Positions 38,068-46,469 are shown, counted from the stretch's first letter. The stretch: DNA of 64,000 nt from Streptomyces venezuelae (GCF_008642335.1 NZ_CP029191.1:124001-188000); one strand, 5' to 3'. Made by a program: numbers and translations. Notes: generated from the sequence alone by a model not told the origin.

Positions 38068-38688
38068 GTGAGCAAGCAGGAACGGGCCACCCGTACCCGC
38101 AACGCCCTCATCCTCTCGGCCGCCGAGCTGTTCGAGCGGTACGGCTACGTACGGGCCAGCCTGGACGAGATCAGCTCCGGCGCCCGCGTCAGCCGCGGCG
38201 CGCTGCACTTCCACTTCGAGAACAAGGCGGCGGTGGCCGACGCCGTGGAACAGGCCGCCGCCCGCACCCTGCGCGCGACCGCCCAGGCCATCCCGCTGGG
38301 CCAGAGCAGCGCCATCCAGAGCCTGATGGACCTCTCCCACCGCATGGTCCACCTCCTGCACCACGACGTGGTCGTCCGCGCCGGCTTCCGCCTCAACTGC
38401 GACACGGGCCCGCGCACCCCCCTGGACCTGCGCCAGGAATGGCAGGCCTGCGTCCGCCGGCTGGTCACCCGCGCCGCCGACGAACGCGCCCTGGCCGCCG
38501 GCGTCTGCCCCGACGGCCTGGTCGCCACCGTGGTGGCCACCACCGTGGGCCTGGAAGTCCTCAGCCGCGCCAACCGCGGCTGGCTCTCCACCTCCTCCCT
38601 CACCACCTTCTGGCAACTCCTGCTCCCCTCCGTAGCCAGCCCACCCACCCTGCCCACCCTCCAACCCGGCGGCACCCCCACCCCCTGA
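38068..38688 (+). CDS. TetR regulator, gamma-butyrolactone-receptor-like
   Basis: A 206-residue protein with the family HTH: MSKQERATRTRNALILSAAE...SGARVSRGALHFHFENKAAVA. The ligand domain has the conserved Trp in LDLRQEWQACVRRLV. GTG 38068 gives the typical SKQERATRT start. It is one of only three plus-strand or outlying regulators at the right end of the cluster, with two AAACC-N8-GGTTT palindromes upstream, so it probably represses itself and perhaps the SARP at 30421 through site 1. It may be a true butyrolactone receptor or a pseudoreceptor for a pathway intermediate. Confidence 0.9.
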   Translation: MSKQERATRTRNALILSAAELFERYGYVRASLDEISSGARVSRGALHFHFENKAAVADAVEQAAARTLRATAQAIPLGQSSAIQSLMDLSHRMVHLLHHDVVVRAGFRLNCDTGPRTPLDLRQEWQACVRRLVTRAADERALAAGVCPDGLVATVVATTVGLEVLSRANRGWLSTSSLTTFWQLLLPSVASPPTLPTLQPGGTPTP

Positions 38689-39276
38689 CCCACCCCCCAC
38701 CACCCCACGCCCTGCCACCCGGCCTAGCCCAACGAACCCACAACAGACCAGAACCCAAAACCCGACCACGCCACGGACACGACAGGAAGAAACGAGACGA
38801 GACAGGACGGGGCGGGACGGGAAGGGGCGGGACGGGAAGGGAAGGGGCGGGACAGGGCGGGACGGGACAGGGCGGGGCGGGGCGGGACAGGGGGGACGGG
38901 GCGGGGCGGGGACGACTGGGCCGGGCAGGCCGGGCCGCCCCGGGGCCTCCCCGAGGCGCCCGGCCCTCCCCTCTCCCCCTCCCGGATAAGGCGCCCGCGC
39001 GGAACCAGGCCCCGAAGACACATCCGCCCCCCGGCAGCCGCGGGGCGGGCCAACACCGGGCAGAAGCAGGGGACAACGCCCCGGCCCGCCGGCAACACCC
39101 GGCAGGCCCGGGCACGTCGGCAGACGGCCCCGCAGGGCAGGGGTCAAGAGGCAGGAAGCCAGGGCCCGTTATCGAACGTGCACGCTAGGCTGCCGGCAGA
39201 TCATCCCGCCCCCCCCCGGGCGGGAAACAGGCACCCCGGCGGCACACCCCGCCCCAGCCAAGGAGACACCCGGCCC
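38689..39276. other. Gap with a GGGAC-rich simple repeat and a possible promoter
   Basis: Between the TetR and SDR genes. It carries GGGACGGG/GGGGCGGGAC runs at about 38790-38925 and, further right, a candidate -10 TAGGCT at 39186-39191 within GTGCACGCTAGGCT, 85 bp before the SDR start. A similar TTGCACGCTAGGC occurs at about 30022. No supported gene. Confidence 0.45.
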
Positions 39277-40047
39277 ATGACCCCGCCCCTAAAGAACCTC
39301 GCCGGCAAGGTCGCCCTGATCACCGGAGCCAGCAGCGGCATCGGCGCCGCCGCCGCCCGCGTCTTCACCCGCGAAGGCGCCCGCGTGGTCCTGGTCGCCC
39401 GCCGCGAGGACCGCCTGCAGACCCTGGTCAAAGAACTCCGCACGGCCGGCGCCGACGCCTCCTACTGCACCGCCGACGTGCAAAGCGCCCCCGACATGCA
39501 ACGCGCCGTCGCCCACACCCTCAACACCCACGGCCGCCTGGACGCCGCCTTCAACAACGCCGGCGCCGCAGCCGCCAAAACCCCCCTGCACCTCATGGAC
39601 GACGCCACCTACGACCTCATCATGGACACCAACGTCCGCGGCGTCTGGAACTGCCTGCGCCCCCAGATCAGCGCCATGCTCACCACCGGCGGCGGCGCCA
39701 TCGTCAACACCAGCAGCGTCGCCGGCCTGGTCGCCACCTCCGTCGCCGCCCCCTACATCGCCGCCAAACACGCCGTCATCGGCCTCACCAAAGTCGCCGC
39801 CGTCGAATACGCCCCCCACCACATCCGCGTCAACGCCATCGCCCCCGGCCTGACCCGCTCCGAAATGGTCCAGGACTGGTTCACCCGCCACCCCGCCCAA
39901 GAAGCCAAAAGCAAAGCCTCCTCCCCCCAAAACCGCATGGCCGAACCCGAAGAAATCGCCGAAGCCGCCGCCTGGCTCTGCACCGACCACGCCTCCTTCA
40001 TCACCGGCACCACCCTGACCATCGACGGCGGCGCCACCACCTGGTAA
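39277..40047 (+). CDS. Short-chain dehydrogenase/reductase
   Basis: A 256-residue classical SDR: cofactor motif ALITGASSGIGAAAARVF, NNAGAAAA, catalytic Ser in NTSSVAG and YxxxK in YIAAKHAVIGLTK, and the C-terminal FITGTTLTIDGGA. An Arg-rich segment (VLVARREDR) after beta-2 suggests NADP(H). ATG 39277 has AAGGAGACACCC upstream. Codons end almost always in C, as in the rest of this C-rich zone. It could reduce a pathway ketone, or act in butyrolactone synthesis as SDRs near receptor genes sometimes do. Context does not decide. Confidence 0.9.
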   Translation: MTPPLKNLAGKVALITGASSGIGAAAARVFTREGARVVLVARREDRLQTLVKELRTAGADASYCTADVQSAPDMQRAVAHTLNTHGRLDAAFNNAGAAAAKTPLHLMDDATYDLIMDTNVRGVWNCLRPQISAMLTTGGGAIVNTSSVAGLVATSVAAPYIAAKHAVIGLTKVAAVEYAPHHIRVNAIAPGLTRSEMVQDWFTRHPAQEAKSKASSPQNRMAEPEEIAEAAAWLCTDHASFITGTTLTIDGGATTW

Positions 40048-41460
40048 CCCCCACCCACCACCCCACACACGACCCCACACCAACCGGTACAGCTCTCACC
40101 CCGCAGTGCCCGCACACGCCAAGCCGGACAGGCGACCGGAAACTCCCAAGTCACCGCCCTGCCGACACTCCAGGCGGCCCAACCCGCCACACGCGTCCAG
40201 CCTCGGAAGGGCCCCGCACAGCCACTCCACACCCGGCTACGACGGAAACCCCCGCAGGCCCGCGCACCCCAAGCACACCGCAGCCCCCGCACCCAAAACA
40301 CACCGCAAGCGCGCGCACCCCGCAAGCGCGCGCACTCAAAGCGACCCGCGGGCTCAGGCACCCAAAGCGACCTGCAAACTCGCGTACCCCAAGCGCCCCG
40401 CAGGCTTACGCACCCACGGCAGGAACCGGACCCAAGAGGATGCGCCTGGACCACCACAACCCAGGCTTGGCTGATGGCCTGTTGGTCGGGCCCTGGTGTT
40501 CGGCGTTCCGGTGGTGGGGTGCCTGCGGGGGTATGGCGGGGCGGTTGGGGTCTGTTGCGGGGAAGGCGTGCCCGCTGCCGTTGTAGTGCTGCGTGTTCAA
40601 GTGGCCTTGATGGGGAAGTCGCGGCTGCCGGAGGTAAGCCGCAGGTGCTGTCGCTCCGGCCGGTGTGAGGGCGGGGATGTTCTCCGTCCGGTGGGTGCTG
40701 GACGGCCGGCGAAAGGCACCCAAAACCCGGAACCCGGAAAAATCAACCGCAAAAATCCAAGACCACCAGGCGGCCGAGAAAACCCGGCACCCAGACCACC
40801 AACCCCGCCCAAACCCAGCACACAGAAAAGCAGCCCGCGGAAACCAACATCCCAACAACGCCGACCGGCACACAAAAACCACAACCAAACCCAGCAGACA
40901 GAAAGACACCCGCCAGCCCGAAAACACAGCCGCCCCCGCAAAAAAACCTGGCAGCCCAACACCCCTATCCGGCGTCGAGGACCCGGCCCAAAACCAGGAC
41001 TATCAGCCGGCACGAAGCACCCGGAACCACAACCCAGGCGACCGCCAGAAACAAAAACCAGGGCAAAGCCGACCGGCACGAAGAACCCCGGAACCCAGAC
41101 CGCCCACCGCACCGAAGAAAACAAACACAGAATCACCGGTCAGGCGCGAACACCCAGCACCCAGACCCCCGACCCGGCCCAAAACACCCAAAAACCCTAA
41201 AAGCCAGCCACCCAAAACCAGAAACTAAAAAGCGCCCGGCCAACCGGCACGAAGAACCCGACCACTCAGACCGCCCACCGCCCGCCGCCCGCCGCCCGCC
41301 GTCCGCCGCCCGGCACAGCAAACCCCCCGCCCAGCACCTCAACCAGCCACGCACCCCCAGCACCGGACCCCCCACGCCCACCGCCGGCAAAACCCCATCC
41401 CCGGACACCCCGACACCCCCCACACAACACCCGCGCACCACACCCCGGAACCCGCCACCC
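40048..41460. repeat. 1.4-kb non-coding zone with strand-composition flips and an A-rich repeat
   Basis: No supported gene. The plus strand is C/A-rich at 40050-40460, abruptly G/T-rich at about 40465-40670, then strongly A/C-rich to 41460. The last part contains diverged copies of CCGGCACGAAGAACCCGGAA near 40999, 41071 and 41240, and AACCCGG/AAACCCAGCA motifs. Near 40280-40400 GCGCGCACCC/CGCAAGC units recur. The region is the AT-richest long stretch of the cluster. Confidence 0.65.
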
Positions 41461-42126
41461 TCACCCCGCCGACGTCGGCACCAGCGACGGCTGCGCAACC
41501 GACACCGCCTCCGCATACAACCGCGCCCCCCGATCCGGCGCCAAATCCAACCGCGCCAACACCGCCGGCACCGTAATCGCCGGAATCACATGATCATACA
41601 AAACCGAAATCCGCCGCTCCACATCCGCCAGACCACACTCCAACTGCGAAAACAACTGCACCCCATGAAACGCCGACACAATCAACTCCGCCGTCTGCCG
41701 CGGCACCACATGCGACAACACCTCCCCCCGCTCCTTCGCCTCCGCCAACGTCTGCGCCGACAACTCAATCCACGCCGGCCACGCACTCCCATAATGCTCA
41801 CGACCCTGCGGATCCGACGACAACACCGCCCCCGCCCTCACCACCGGATCCCGCGGCAACCGATGCGCCAACAACAACCCCGCATCCACCCACTCCTGCA
41901 CCTTCAACTCCTGCACAGGACCCGCAAACGCCACCTGCGCCTGCAACACCCCCCGCGCCAACGCCTCCTTCGAATCAAAATGAAAATACAAAGCCCCCTT
42001 CGTCACCCCCGCCACCTGCAAAATATCCGACACCGTCGCCGCCGAATACCCACACTCCGCAAACACCACCGCAGCAGCCTCCAACACCGCCCGCCGCGTC
42101 CGAACAGCACGCTCCTGCCGCGCCAC
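41461..42126 (-). CDS. TetR regulator, ScbR-like gamma-butyrolactone receptor homologue
   Basis: A 221-residue protein closest to ScbR/FarA-type receptors: ARQERAVRTRRAVLEAAAVV, then VSDILQVAGVTKGALYFHF-D-SKEALA, and a ligand domain with Trp in GSAWPAWIELSAQTLAEAK. GTG 42126 is chosen because it places VARQERAVRTR at the start like its relatives; the frame stays open to 42222. Codon use is odd: many codons end in G or T (TTG, GTT), while other cluster genes end in C, matching the C/A-rich plus strand around it. It marks the right end of the cluster; no afsA neighbour. Confidence 0.9.
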   Translation of the reverse strand: MARQERAVRTRRAVLEAAAVVFAECGYSAATVSDILQVAGVTKGALYFHFDSKEALARGVLQAQVAFAGPVQELKVQEWVDAGLLLAHRLPRDPVVRAGAVLSSDPQGREHYGSAWPAWIELSAQTLAEAKERGEVLSHVVPRQTAELIVSAFHGVQLFSQLECGLADVERRISVLYDHVIPAITVPAVLARLDLAPDRGARLYAEAVSVAQPSLVPTSAG

Positions 42127-42241
42127 CCCACACACCACCCCTCCACACACCCACACCAACCAAACCCAACACCAACAACACCAAACCCAACACCCACCCA
42201 AGCAGCCAAGCCGGGTCGCCAATATAACGTCTTGCGCGGCC

Positions 42242-42257
42242 AGAATGTGTACATTCT
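42242..42257. promoter_or_regulatory. Palindrome AGAATGT-GT-ACATTCT
   Basis: Seven-base perfect arms, six bases before the ATG of the HIT-like gene and 115 bp upstream of the divergent receptor gene. It includes TACATT, a possible -10 whose start point would fall at the ATG, so the HIT-like mRNA could be leaderless. Confidence 0.45.
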
Positions 42258-42263
42258 CATCGC

Positions 42264-42755
42264 ATGAGCTCAGGAATAGGCGCCAGCTGGAAGCGCGATC
42301 GGATCGGGAGCGCCCTTAAAGGGGAGAATCCCACCGTACTGCGGAAGATGACCGCGGGGTTCGCTGTGATCGGAGACGTGCAGTTTCTGCCGGGGTACTC
42401 CGTACTTCTCGTCGACGAACCCGGAGTGCAGCGGCTGTCGGACCTGCCCAAGAAGCGGCGGTTGCAGTTTCTGTCCGATATGGACCAGCTGGGGGAAGCG
42501 GTCGAGAGAGTCTGTCGACGGATGGATCCCGCCTTCCGGCGCGTGAATCTGGAGATCCTCGGTAATAGGGATCCCTTTCTGCAAGCCCACGTATGGCCGC
42601 GCTACGAGTGGGAACCCGCGGACCTTGTCGGCGTACCGGTCTGGCTCTATCCGCGTGCACGGTGGAGTGACGAGCGGTTCGCGCTCGGACCGCGGCACGA
42701 TGCGCTGCGGGTGAGCATCGGTGCCGAGCTCGACGGGCTTGCCGCAGGCGACTGA
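42264..42755 (+). CDS. HIT-like (histidine-triad-related) family protein
   Basis: A 163-residue protein resembling actinobacterial HIT-family Ap4A-hydrolase-like proteins: FAVIGDVQFLPGYSVLLVDE, then a coiled segment, and the core ILGNRDPFLQAHVWPRYEWE, which lies where the HxHxH triad is normally found. Only the single His of LQAHVWPR remains, so the catalytic triad is degenerate and activity is doubtful. ATG 42264 lies just after a palindrome and a possible -10, and there is no RBS, which fits a leaderless mRNA. First gene of the ordinary chromosome to the right of the cluster. Confidence 0.7.
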   Translation: MSSGIGASWKRDRIGSALKGENPTVLRKMTAGFAVIGDVQFLPGYSVLLVDEPGVQRLSDLPKKRRLQFLSDMDQLGEAVERVCRRMDPAFRRVNLEILGNRDPFLQAHVWPRYEWEPADLVGVPVWLYPRARWSDERFALGPRHDALRVSIGAELDGLAAGD

Positions 42756-43082
42756 CCTCCGCACCGGACTCGCACCCCTGCACCGGATCTGCACCGGACC
42801 GGCATCAGACCTCGTTGGACCTGCATCGGACCTGCGGACCGGGCAGTTCCCGGTGCGGTGATCGTGGTGCGTCGCGCTGATCAGGACCCTGACCTGACCT
42901 GACCTGACCTGCGGCTACGTCAGCGCGCCTCGTAGAATCCCGGATGAGTACGCGGATATCCCGACCCGGACCGCCGCCGGTGCCCACGTCCCTGCCGACC
43001 GCGAGGGAAGACGGGCCGACTCCTGCCCTTCTGCCATCGCCGTCCGGGTTTCCCGTCGGCCCTGCCCCGGAATCGCACTGTC
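42756..43082. other. Gap with a short CTGAC repeat
   Basis: Between the HIT-like and HPP genes. CTGAC is repeated four to five times at about 42889-42912. I see no gene in it. Confidence 0.5.
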
Positions 43083-43709
43083 TTGAGCACCGACGAAATA
43101 GTCGACACACAGCCTGCTGTCCCCGCAGCCGCAAGTGCAGGCACAACCGCAACCCACACAGCGACTCCGTCCGCCGTAGCCGTTGCGCCTCGCACCCGCC
43201 CTCGTACCCGCTTCTCCGCCCGGCTCGCCGGTCGTGCGCCCGCTCCGCCCTCGCCCGGTGCCGCCTTGCACAACATCAGCGCCGCGACCGCCGTGCTGCT
43301 CGTTCTGGTGGCGATAGGGTCCGTCATCCACGAGCCCGTGCTCATACCCCCACTGGCCGCGTCCGCGGCGATCATTCATTGCGCGCCCGGATTGCCCCTC
43401 GCTCAGCCTCGCAGTGTGATCGCCGGGCATCTGCTGTGCGCCGCCGTCGGCTACGCGGTCCTCGCCGCGGCGGGGAGTTCCCCGTGGGCGGCAGCCCTCG
43501 CCGCCGGGATCGGTCTCGCCGTGATGACCGTGGCCCGTACCCAGCACTCCCCCGCGTGCGCGACCGCCGTCGTCATCGTCCTGAACACGCCGCGCCCTGC
43601 CACCTTCGTACCCCTGCTCGTGGGGTCCGCGGGGCTGCTCGTCCTCGCCGGCTGGGCCGCCTCGTACGCCCGTCCCCGTACACCGCGCTACCCCGCCTAC
43701 TGGTGGTGA
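43083..43709 (+). CDS. HPP-family membrane protein
   Basis: A 208-residue integral membrane protein. After a cytoplasmic N-terminal part rich in Ala, Thr and Arg come about four hydrophobic segments, beginning ATAVLLVLVAIGSVIHEPVL. The pattern ASAAIIHCAPGLPLAQPRSVIAGHLLCAA corresponds to the HPP region ending in PRxxIxGH, a family associated with nitrite transport in some organisms. The start is a TTG at 43083 with no strong RBS and is uncertain. Transport role is a family-level inference. Confidence 0.7.
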   Translation: MSTDEIVDTQPAVPAAASAGTTATHTATPSAVAVAPRTRPRTRFSARLAGRAPAPPSPGAALHNISAATAVLLVLVAIGSVIHEPVLIPPLAASAAIIHCAPGLPLAQPRSVIAGHLLCAAVGYAVLAAAGSSPWAAALAAGIGLAVMTVARTQHSPACATAVVIVLNTPRPATFVPLLVGSAGLLVLAGWAASYARPRTPRYPAYWW

Positions 43710-43797
43710 GCCCTGCGGGCGGGCTGTAGGGAGCCCAGCGGATAGGGGAGCGGGAGCTCGGTAGGCAGTAGAGGGACGGGTCCGGCGATAATCGCGT

Positions 43798-43824
43798 GAC
43801 CTCGTCTGCCGGGCTCGTTATCCT
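43798..43824 (+). promoter_or_regulatory. Candidate promoter for a leaderless transcript
   Basis: TGACCT near 43798 and TATCCT at 43819-43824, about 16 bp apart. The expected start point, 7-8 bases on, coincides with the ATG of a 22-codon ORF. Confidence 0.4.
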
Positions 43825-43831
43825 CGGCCAC

Positions 43832-43900
43832 ATGAACGTCACAGGCCCACGCACCAACGCGACCGCGCGAGCGACCAGCTCGCCGGTTGCCGCCGCCTGA
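43832..43900 (+). CDS. Possible Ala-rich leader peptide (22 codons)
   Basis: MNVTGPRTNATARATSSP followed by VAAA and a stop. Six of 22 codons are Ala and the last three are consecutive GCC codons before TGA. There is no RBS, but a good -10 at leaderless distance. Downstream are repeated TGACGTC elements (43899-43925) that can pair in alternative ways. It lies 224 bp before a gene for an alanyl-tRNA-synthetase-like protein, so attenuation by charged tRNA-Ala supply is conceivable. Short ORFs arise easily by chance, hence low confidence. Confidence 0.3.
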   Translation: MNVTGPRTNATARATSSPVAAA

Positions 43901-44124
43901 CGTCTGACGTCGACATCTGACGTCCTTCCCTCTCCATCGGCGACCGGAAACGGCCCGCCGATGGCGACTCGTGGCTCGTATCCGAACCACCGATGACCGT
44001 CGATCGATCCACCCACCGGTCCATCGATCGATCAACTCGTCGAATCGTCGACCCACCGTCGTGCGGACCGTTGTCCGGTGCCTCCCCGCTGAACAGCTAA
44101 ATCAGCTAAGGAGCCACCTACCCC
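43901..44124. other. Leader region with TGACGTC and CGATCGATC repeats
   Basis: TGACGTC occurs three times in 27 bp (43899-43925), and CGATCGATC twice around 43998-44035. The region could form competing stem-loops in the 5' part of the transcript for the AlaRS-like gene. Confidence 0.4.
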
Positions 44125-45339
44125 ATGAACACCGATCACGTCGTTCGCACCTTCGTCGACTACTTCCGTGAGCGCGGACACCGTCGTATCACCGGGTCGA
44201 CCCTGCTGCCGCCGCCCGGCGACCCCGTACTGTTCACCACCTCCGGCATGCACCCCCTCACCCCGTATCTGGAGGGCCGCCCGCACCCTCTCGGCAACCG
44301 GCTCGTCAACGTGCAGCGCTGTCTGCGCACCACCGACCTCGAAGAAGTCGGCGACCCCACACATCTCACCGTCTTCCAGATGCTCGGCACGTGGTCGCTC
44401 GGCGACTACGAAGGGCCGCAGAGTCTGCGGTGGGGGTACGAGCTCCTGACCGAGGGGTTCGGTGTCGATCCGGGCATGATGTACGCCACCGTCTTCGGCG
44501 GTGACGACCGTACCGACCCCGACACCGCTTCCCTTGAGATGTGGGAGGAGCTCGGGGTTCCGGTGGAATTCACCGTGGACGACAACTGGTGGTCCAACGG
44601 GCCCACCGGGCCGTGCGGTCCCGATTCAGAGATCTTCCTCTGGACCGGCGGGCGGAGCAATGACGCCCCGATCCACTCCACCCACACCCACCCCCACTCC
44701 ACCCACCCCACCCCTTCCCAGGACAACCGTTGGGTCGAGATGTGGAATCACGTCACCATGCGCTACCGCCGGCTCGACGACGGCTCCCTCGTCCCACTCC
44801 CCCAGCGCAACGTCGACACCGGACTCGGTCTGGAACGGCTCGTCGCCACCCTGCAGGGCAAGTCGTCGGTGTTCGAGAGCGACATCTTCGAGCCCTGGCG
44901 CCGGCTCGTGCCGGGGCTGTGGCCGCTGGACGAGACGTCGCTGCGGCTCGTCTGCGACCATCTGCGTTCCGCCGTCGTGGTCATCGGCGACGGGGTGCGG
45001 CCGACCAATACCGGTCGCGGGTACGTGTTGCGTCGGCTGGTGCGGCGTCTGCTGACCGTCCTCTGGCGTGAGGAGGGCGGGTCGCGCAGTCTCGGGGATC
45101 TGCCGGACGAGCTGGTGCGGCACACTCTGGATCACTTTCGTCAGGGCATGGACCCCGTCGACGTACGCGTGATCCTGCTCGACGAGGAGCAGCGGTTCCG
45201 TCGGCTTCTGGAGCGAGGGCGACGCATTCTGGCCCAGCCGCGGTTCCGCGGACCGTTGGACGAGGAGCGCCTGCGCTATCTCCACGACACGCACGGTCTG
45301 CCGCGCGATCTCGTGCTCAGCCTGCGGTCGCGCGAGTGA
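44125..45339 (+). CDS. Alanyl-tRNA synthetase-like protein without editing domain
   Basis: 404 residues matching the catalytic and tRNA-binding part of class II AlaRS: TFVDYFRERGHRRITGSTLL, LFTTSGMHPLTPYLEG, VFQMLGTWSLGDY, GPTGPCGPDSEIF and motif 3 in RNVDTGLGLERLVATL. The protein stops after the helical region (HDTHGLPRDLVLSL), so the editing domain and C-Ala domain (together about 450 residues in AlaRS) are absent. A His/Thr/Pro-rich insertion (IHSTHTHPHSTHPTP) follows the second catalytic motif. Housekeeping alaS is expected elsewhere. It may activate an amino acid for a purpose other than translation. ATG 44125 follows AAGGAGCCACCTACCCC. Confidence 0.88.
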   Translation: MNTDHVVRTFVDYFRERGHRRITGSTLLPPPGDPVLFTTSGMHPLTPYLEGRPHPLGNRLVNVQRCLRTTDLEEVGDPTHLTVFQMLGTWSLGDYEGPQSLRWGYELLTEGFGVDPGMMYATVFGGDDRTDPDTASLEMWEELGVPVEFTVDDNWWSNGPTGPCGPDSEIFLWTGGRSNDAPIHSTHTHPHSTHPTPSQDNRWVEMWNHVTMRYRRLDDGSLVPLPQRNVDTGLGLERLVATLQGKSSVFESDIFEPWRRLVPGLWPLDETSLRLVCDHLRSAVVVIGDGVRPTNTGRGYVLRRLVRRLLTVLWREEGGSRSLGDLPDELVRHTLDHFRQGMDPVDVRVILLDEEQRFRRLLERGRRILAQPRFRGPLDEERLRYLHDTHGLPRDLVLSLRSRE

Positions 45340-45350
45340 TCGGGCCGCGA

Positions 45351-45392
45351 TTGTGCTTGCGGTCGCTGCCGTGATCGCGACCGTAAGCACAA
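45351..45392 (+). terminator. 16-bp hairpin after the AlaRS-like gene
   Basis: TTGTGCTTGCGGTCGC and GCGACCGTAAGCACAA pair with one G-T mismatch around a ten-base loop, 12 bp past the stop. A run of CAACCGCCACCG repeats follows (45390-45430). Confidence 0.75.
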
Positions 45393-45488
45393 CCGCAACC
45401 GCCACCGCCACCGCCACCGCAATCGCAATCGCCCGAGTACTGACCTGCACGGGTGCACAGGGCGGGCCGGGGAGCCTGCGGCCCGCTC

Positions 45489-46325
45489 TCAGACCGCCGC
45501 GTCCGCGATCAGCTTGAGGGCGAGCGCCTCCGTTTCGGCGTCCGCCTTCTCCGGGCTGCCGGTGTCGTACGGCGGGTCCGGGTCGTACTCGACCGCCAGT
45601 TGCATCGCCTCCGCCACCTCGGTGCCCGAGAGGCGGGCGGCGAGGTGCAGGCCCATGTCGATACCCGCGGAGACGCCCGCTGCCGTGATGATCTTCCCCG
45701 CCTCGACGAAGCGTCCGGGCTTGTACGTCGCGCCGACCTTCTCCAGGTACGGTCGCGCCGCCCAGTACGTCGTCGCGGGAAGGCCGCGGAGCAGGCCCGC
45801 CGCCCCCAGGATCAGTGAGCCCGTGCACACGGACGTCGTCCAGACCGACCGGCGATGGACGCGGCGGATCCACTCGTGGACCGTCGCGTCGCCCAGCATC
45901 GCCGTCACTCCTCGATCCCCTCCTCCGGGGACCAGCAGGACATCGGCACGGTGTACGTCCCGCATCGCGCGGTCCGCCACCAGGCTCAGCTCCCCCGTGT
46001 CCGTACGGACCGGGCCCGCCTCGCGGGCGACCGTCGTCACCCGCAGGCCCGGGACGCGGCAGAGCACCTCGTACGGACCCACCGCGTCCAGCGCCGTGAA
46101 GCCGTCGTAGAGCAGCACGGCGGCCTCCAACCGGGCTTTCCCGGACGCCGCCCGCGCCGGTCCCGCGCCCACTCCGACCGCTGCCGCGGCTCCAACGGCT
46201 CCAACGGCTCCAACCGCTCCCGCGACCGCCGCCCCCGACACCGCGCCCTTCAGCACCCCGCGCCGACTCGGCCGCACCCGCCGATCACCGGCCCCGGTCG
46301 CTCCGCCATCCCTGTGCACATTCAC
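45489..46325 (-). CDS. DJ-1/PfpI-family protein with Tat-type signal
   Basis: A glutamine-amidotransferase-like fold of the DJ-1/PfpI group. The nucleophile elbow is Cys in VWTTSVCTGSLILGAAGLL, with LLVPGGGDRGV before it and KIITAAGVSAGIDMGLHLAA after it, as in isonitrile-hydratase/AraC-N-terminal-like members. The N-terminus has a twin-arginine motif PSRRGVLKGAVSG and a GAVGAVGAVG hydrophobic stretch encoded by a short repeat, ending in ARAAS, so export by Tat is likely. GTG 46325 is chosen, with GAGG nine bases upstream; the frame also allows a TTG one codon earlier. Substrate unknown. Confidence 0.85.
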   Translation of the reverse strand: MNVHRDGGATGAGDRRVRPSRRGVLKGAVSGAAVAGAVGAVGAVGAAAAVGVGAGPARAASGKARLEAAVLLYDGFTALDAVGPYEVLCRVPGLRVTTVAREAGPVRTDTGELSLVADRAMRDVHRADVLLVPGGGDRGVTAMLGDATVHEWIRRVHRRSVWTTSVCTGSLILGAAGLLRGLPATTYWAARPYLEKVGATYKPGRFVEAGKIITAAGVSAGIDMGLHLAARLSGTEVAEAMQLAVEYDPDPPYDTGSPEKADAETEALALKLIADAAV

Positions 46326-46469
46326 CAATACCCGCCTCTACTAGGGGAGTTGACGCACCTTCCACCCGAGTAGTCGTACTTCGTCGGTCCCTAGTTCCGC
46401 AGTTCCGCCCGTCCTTACCTTTCGGGTAATCGACGGAGTGATCCCCCTCGGCGAGAGTTGGCTCATCGC

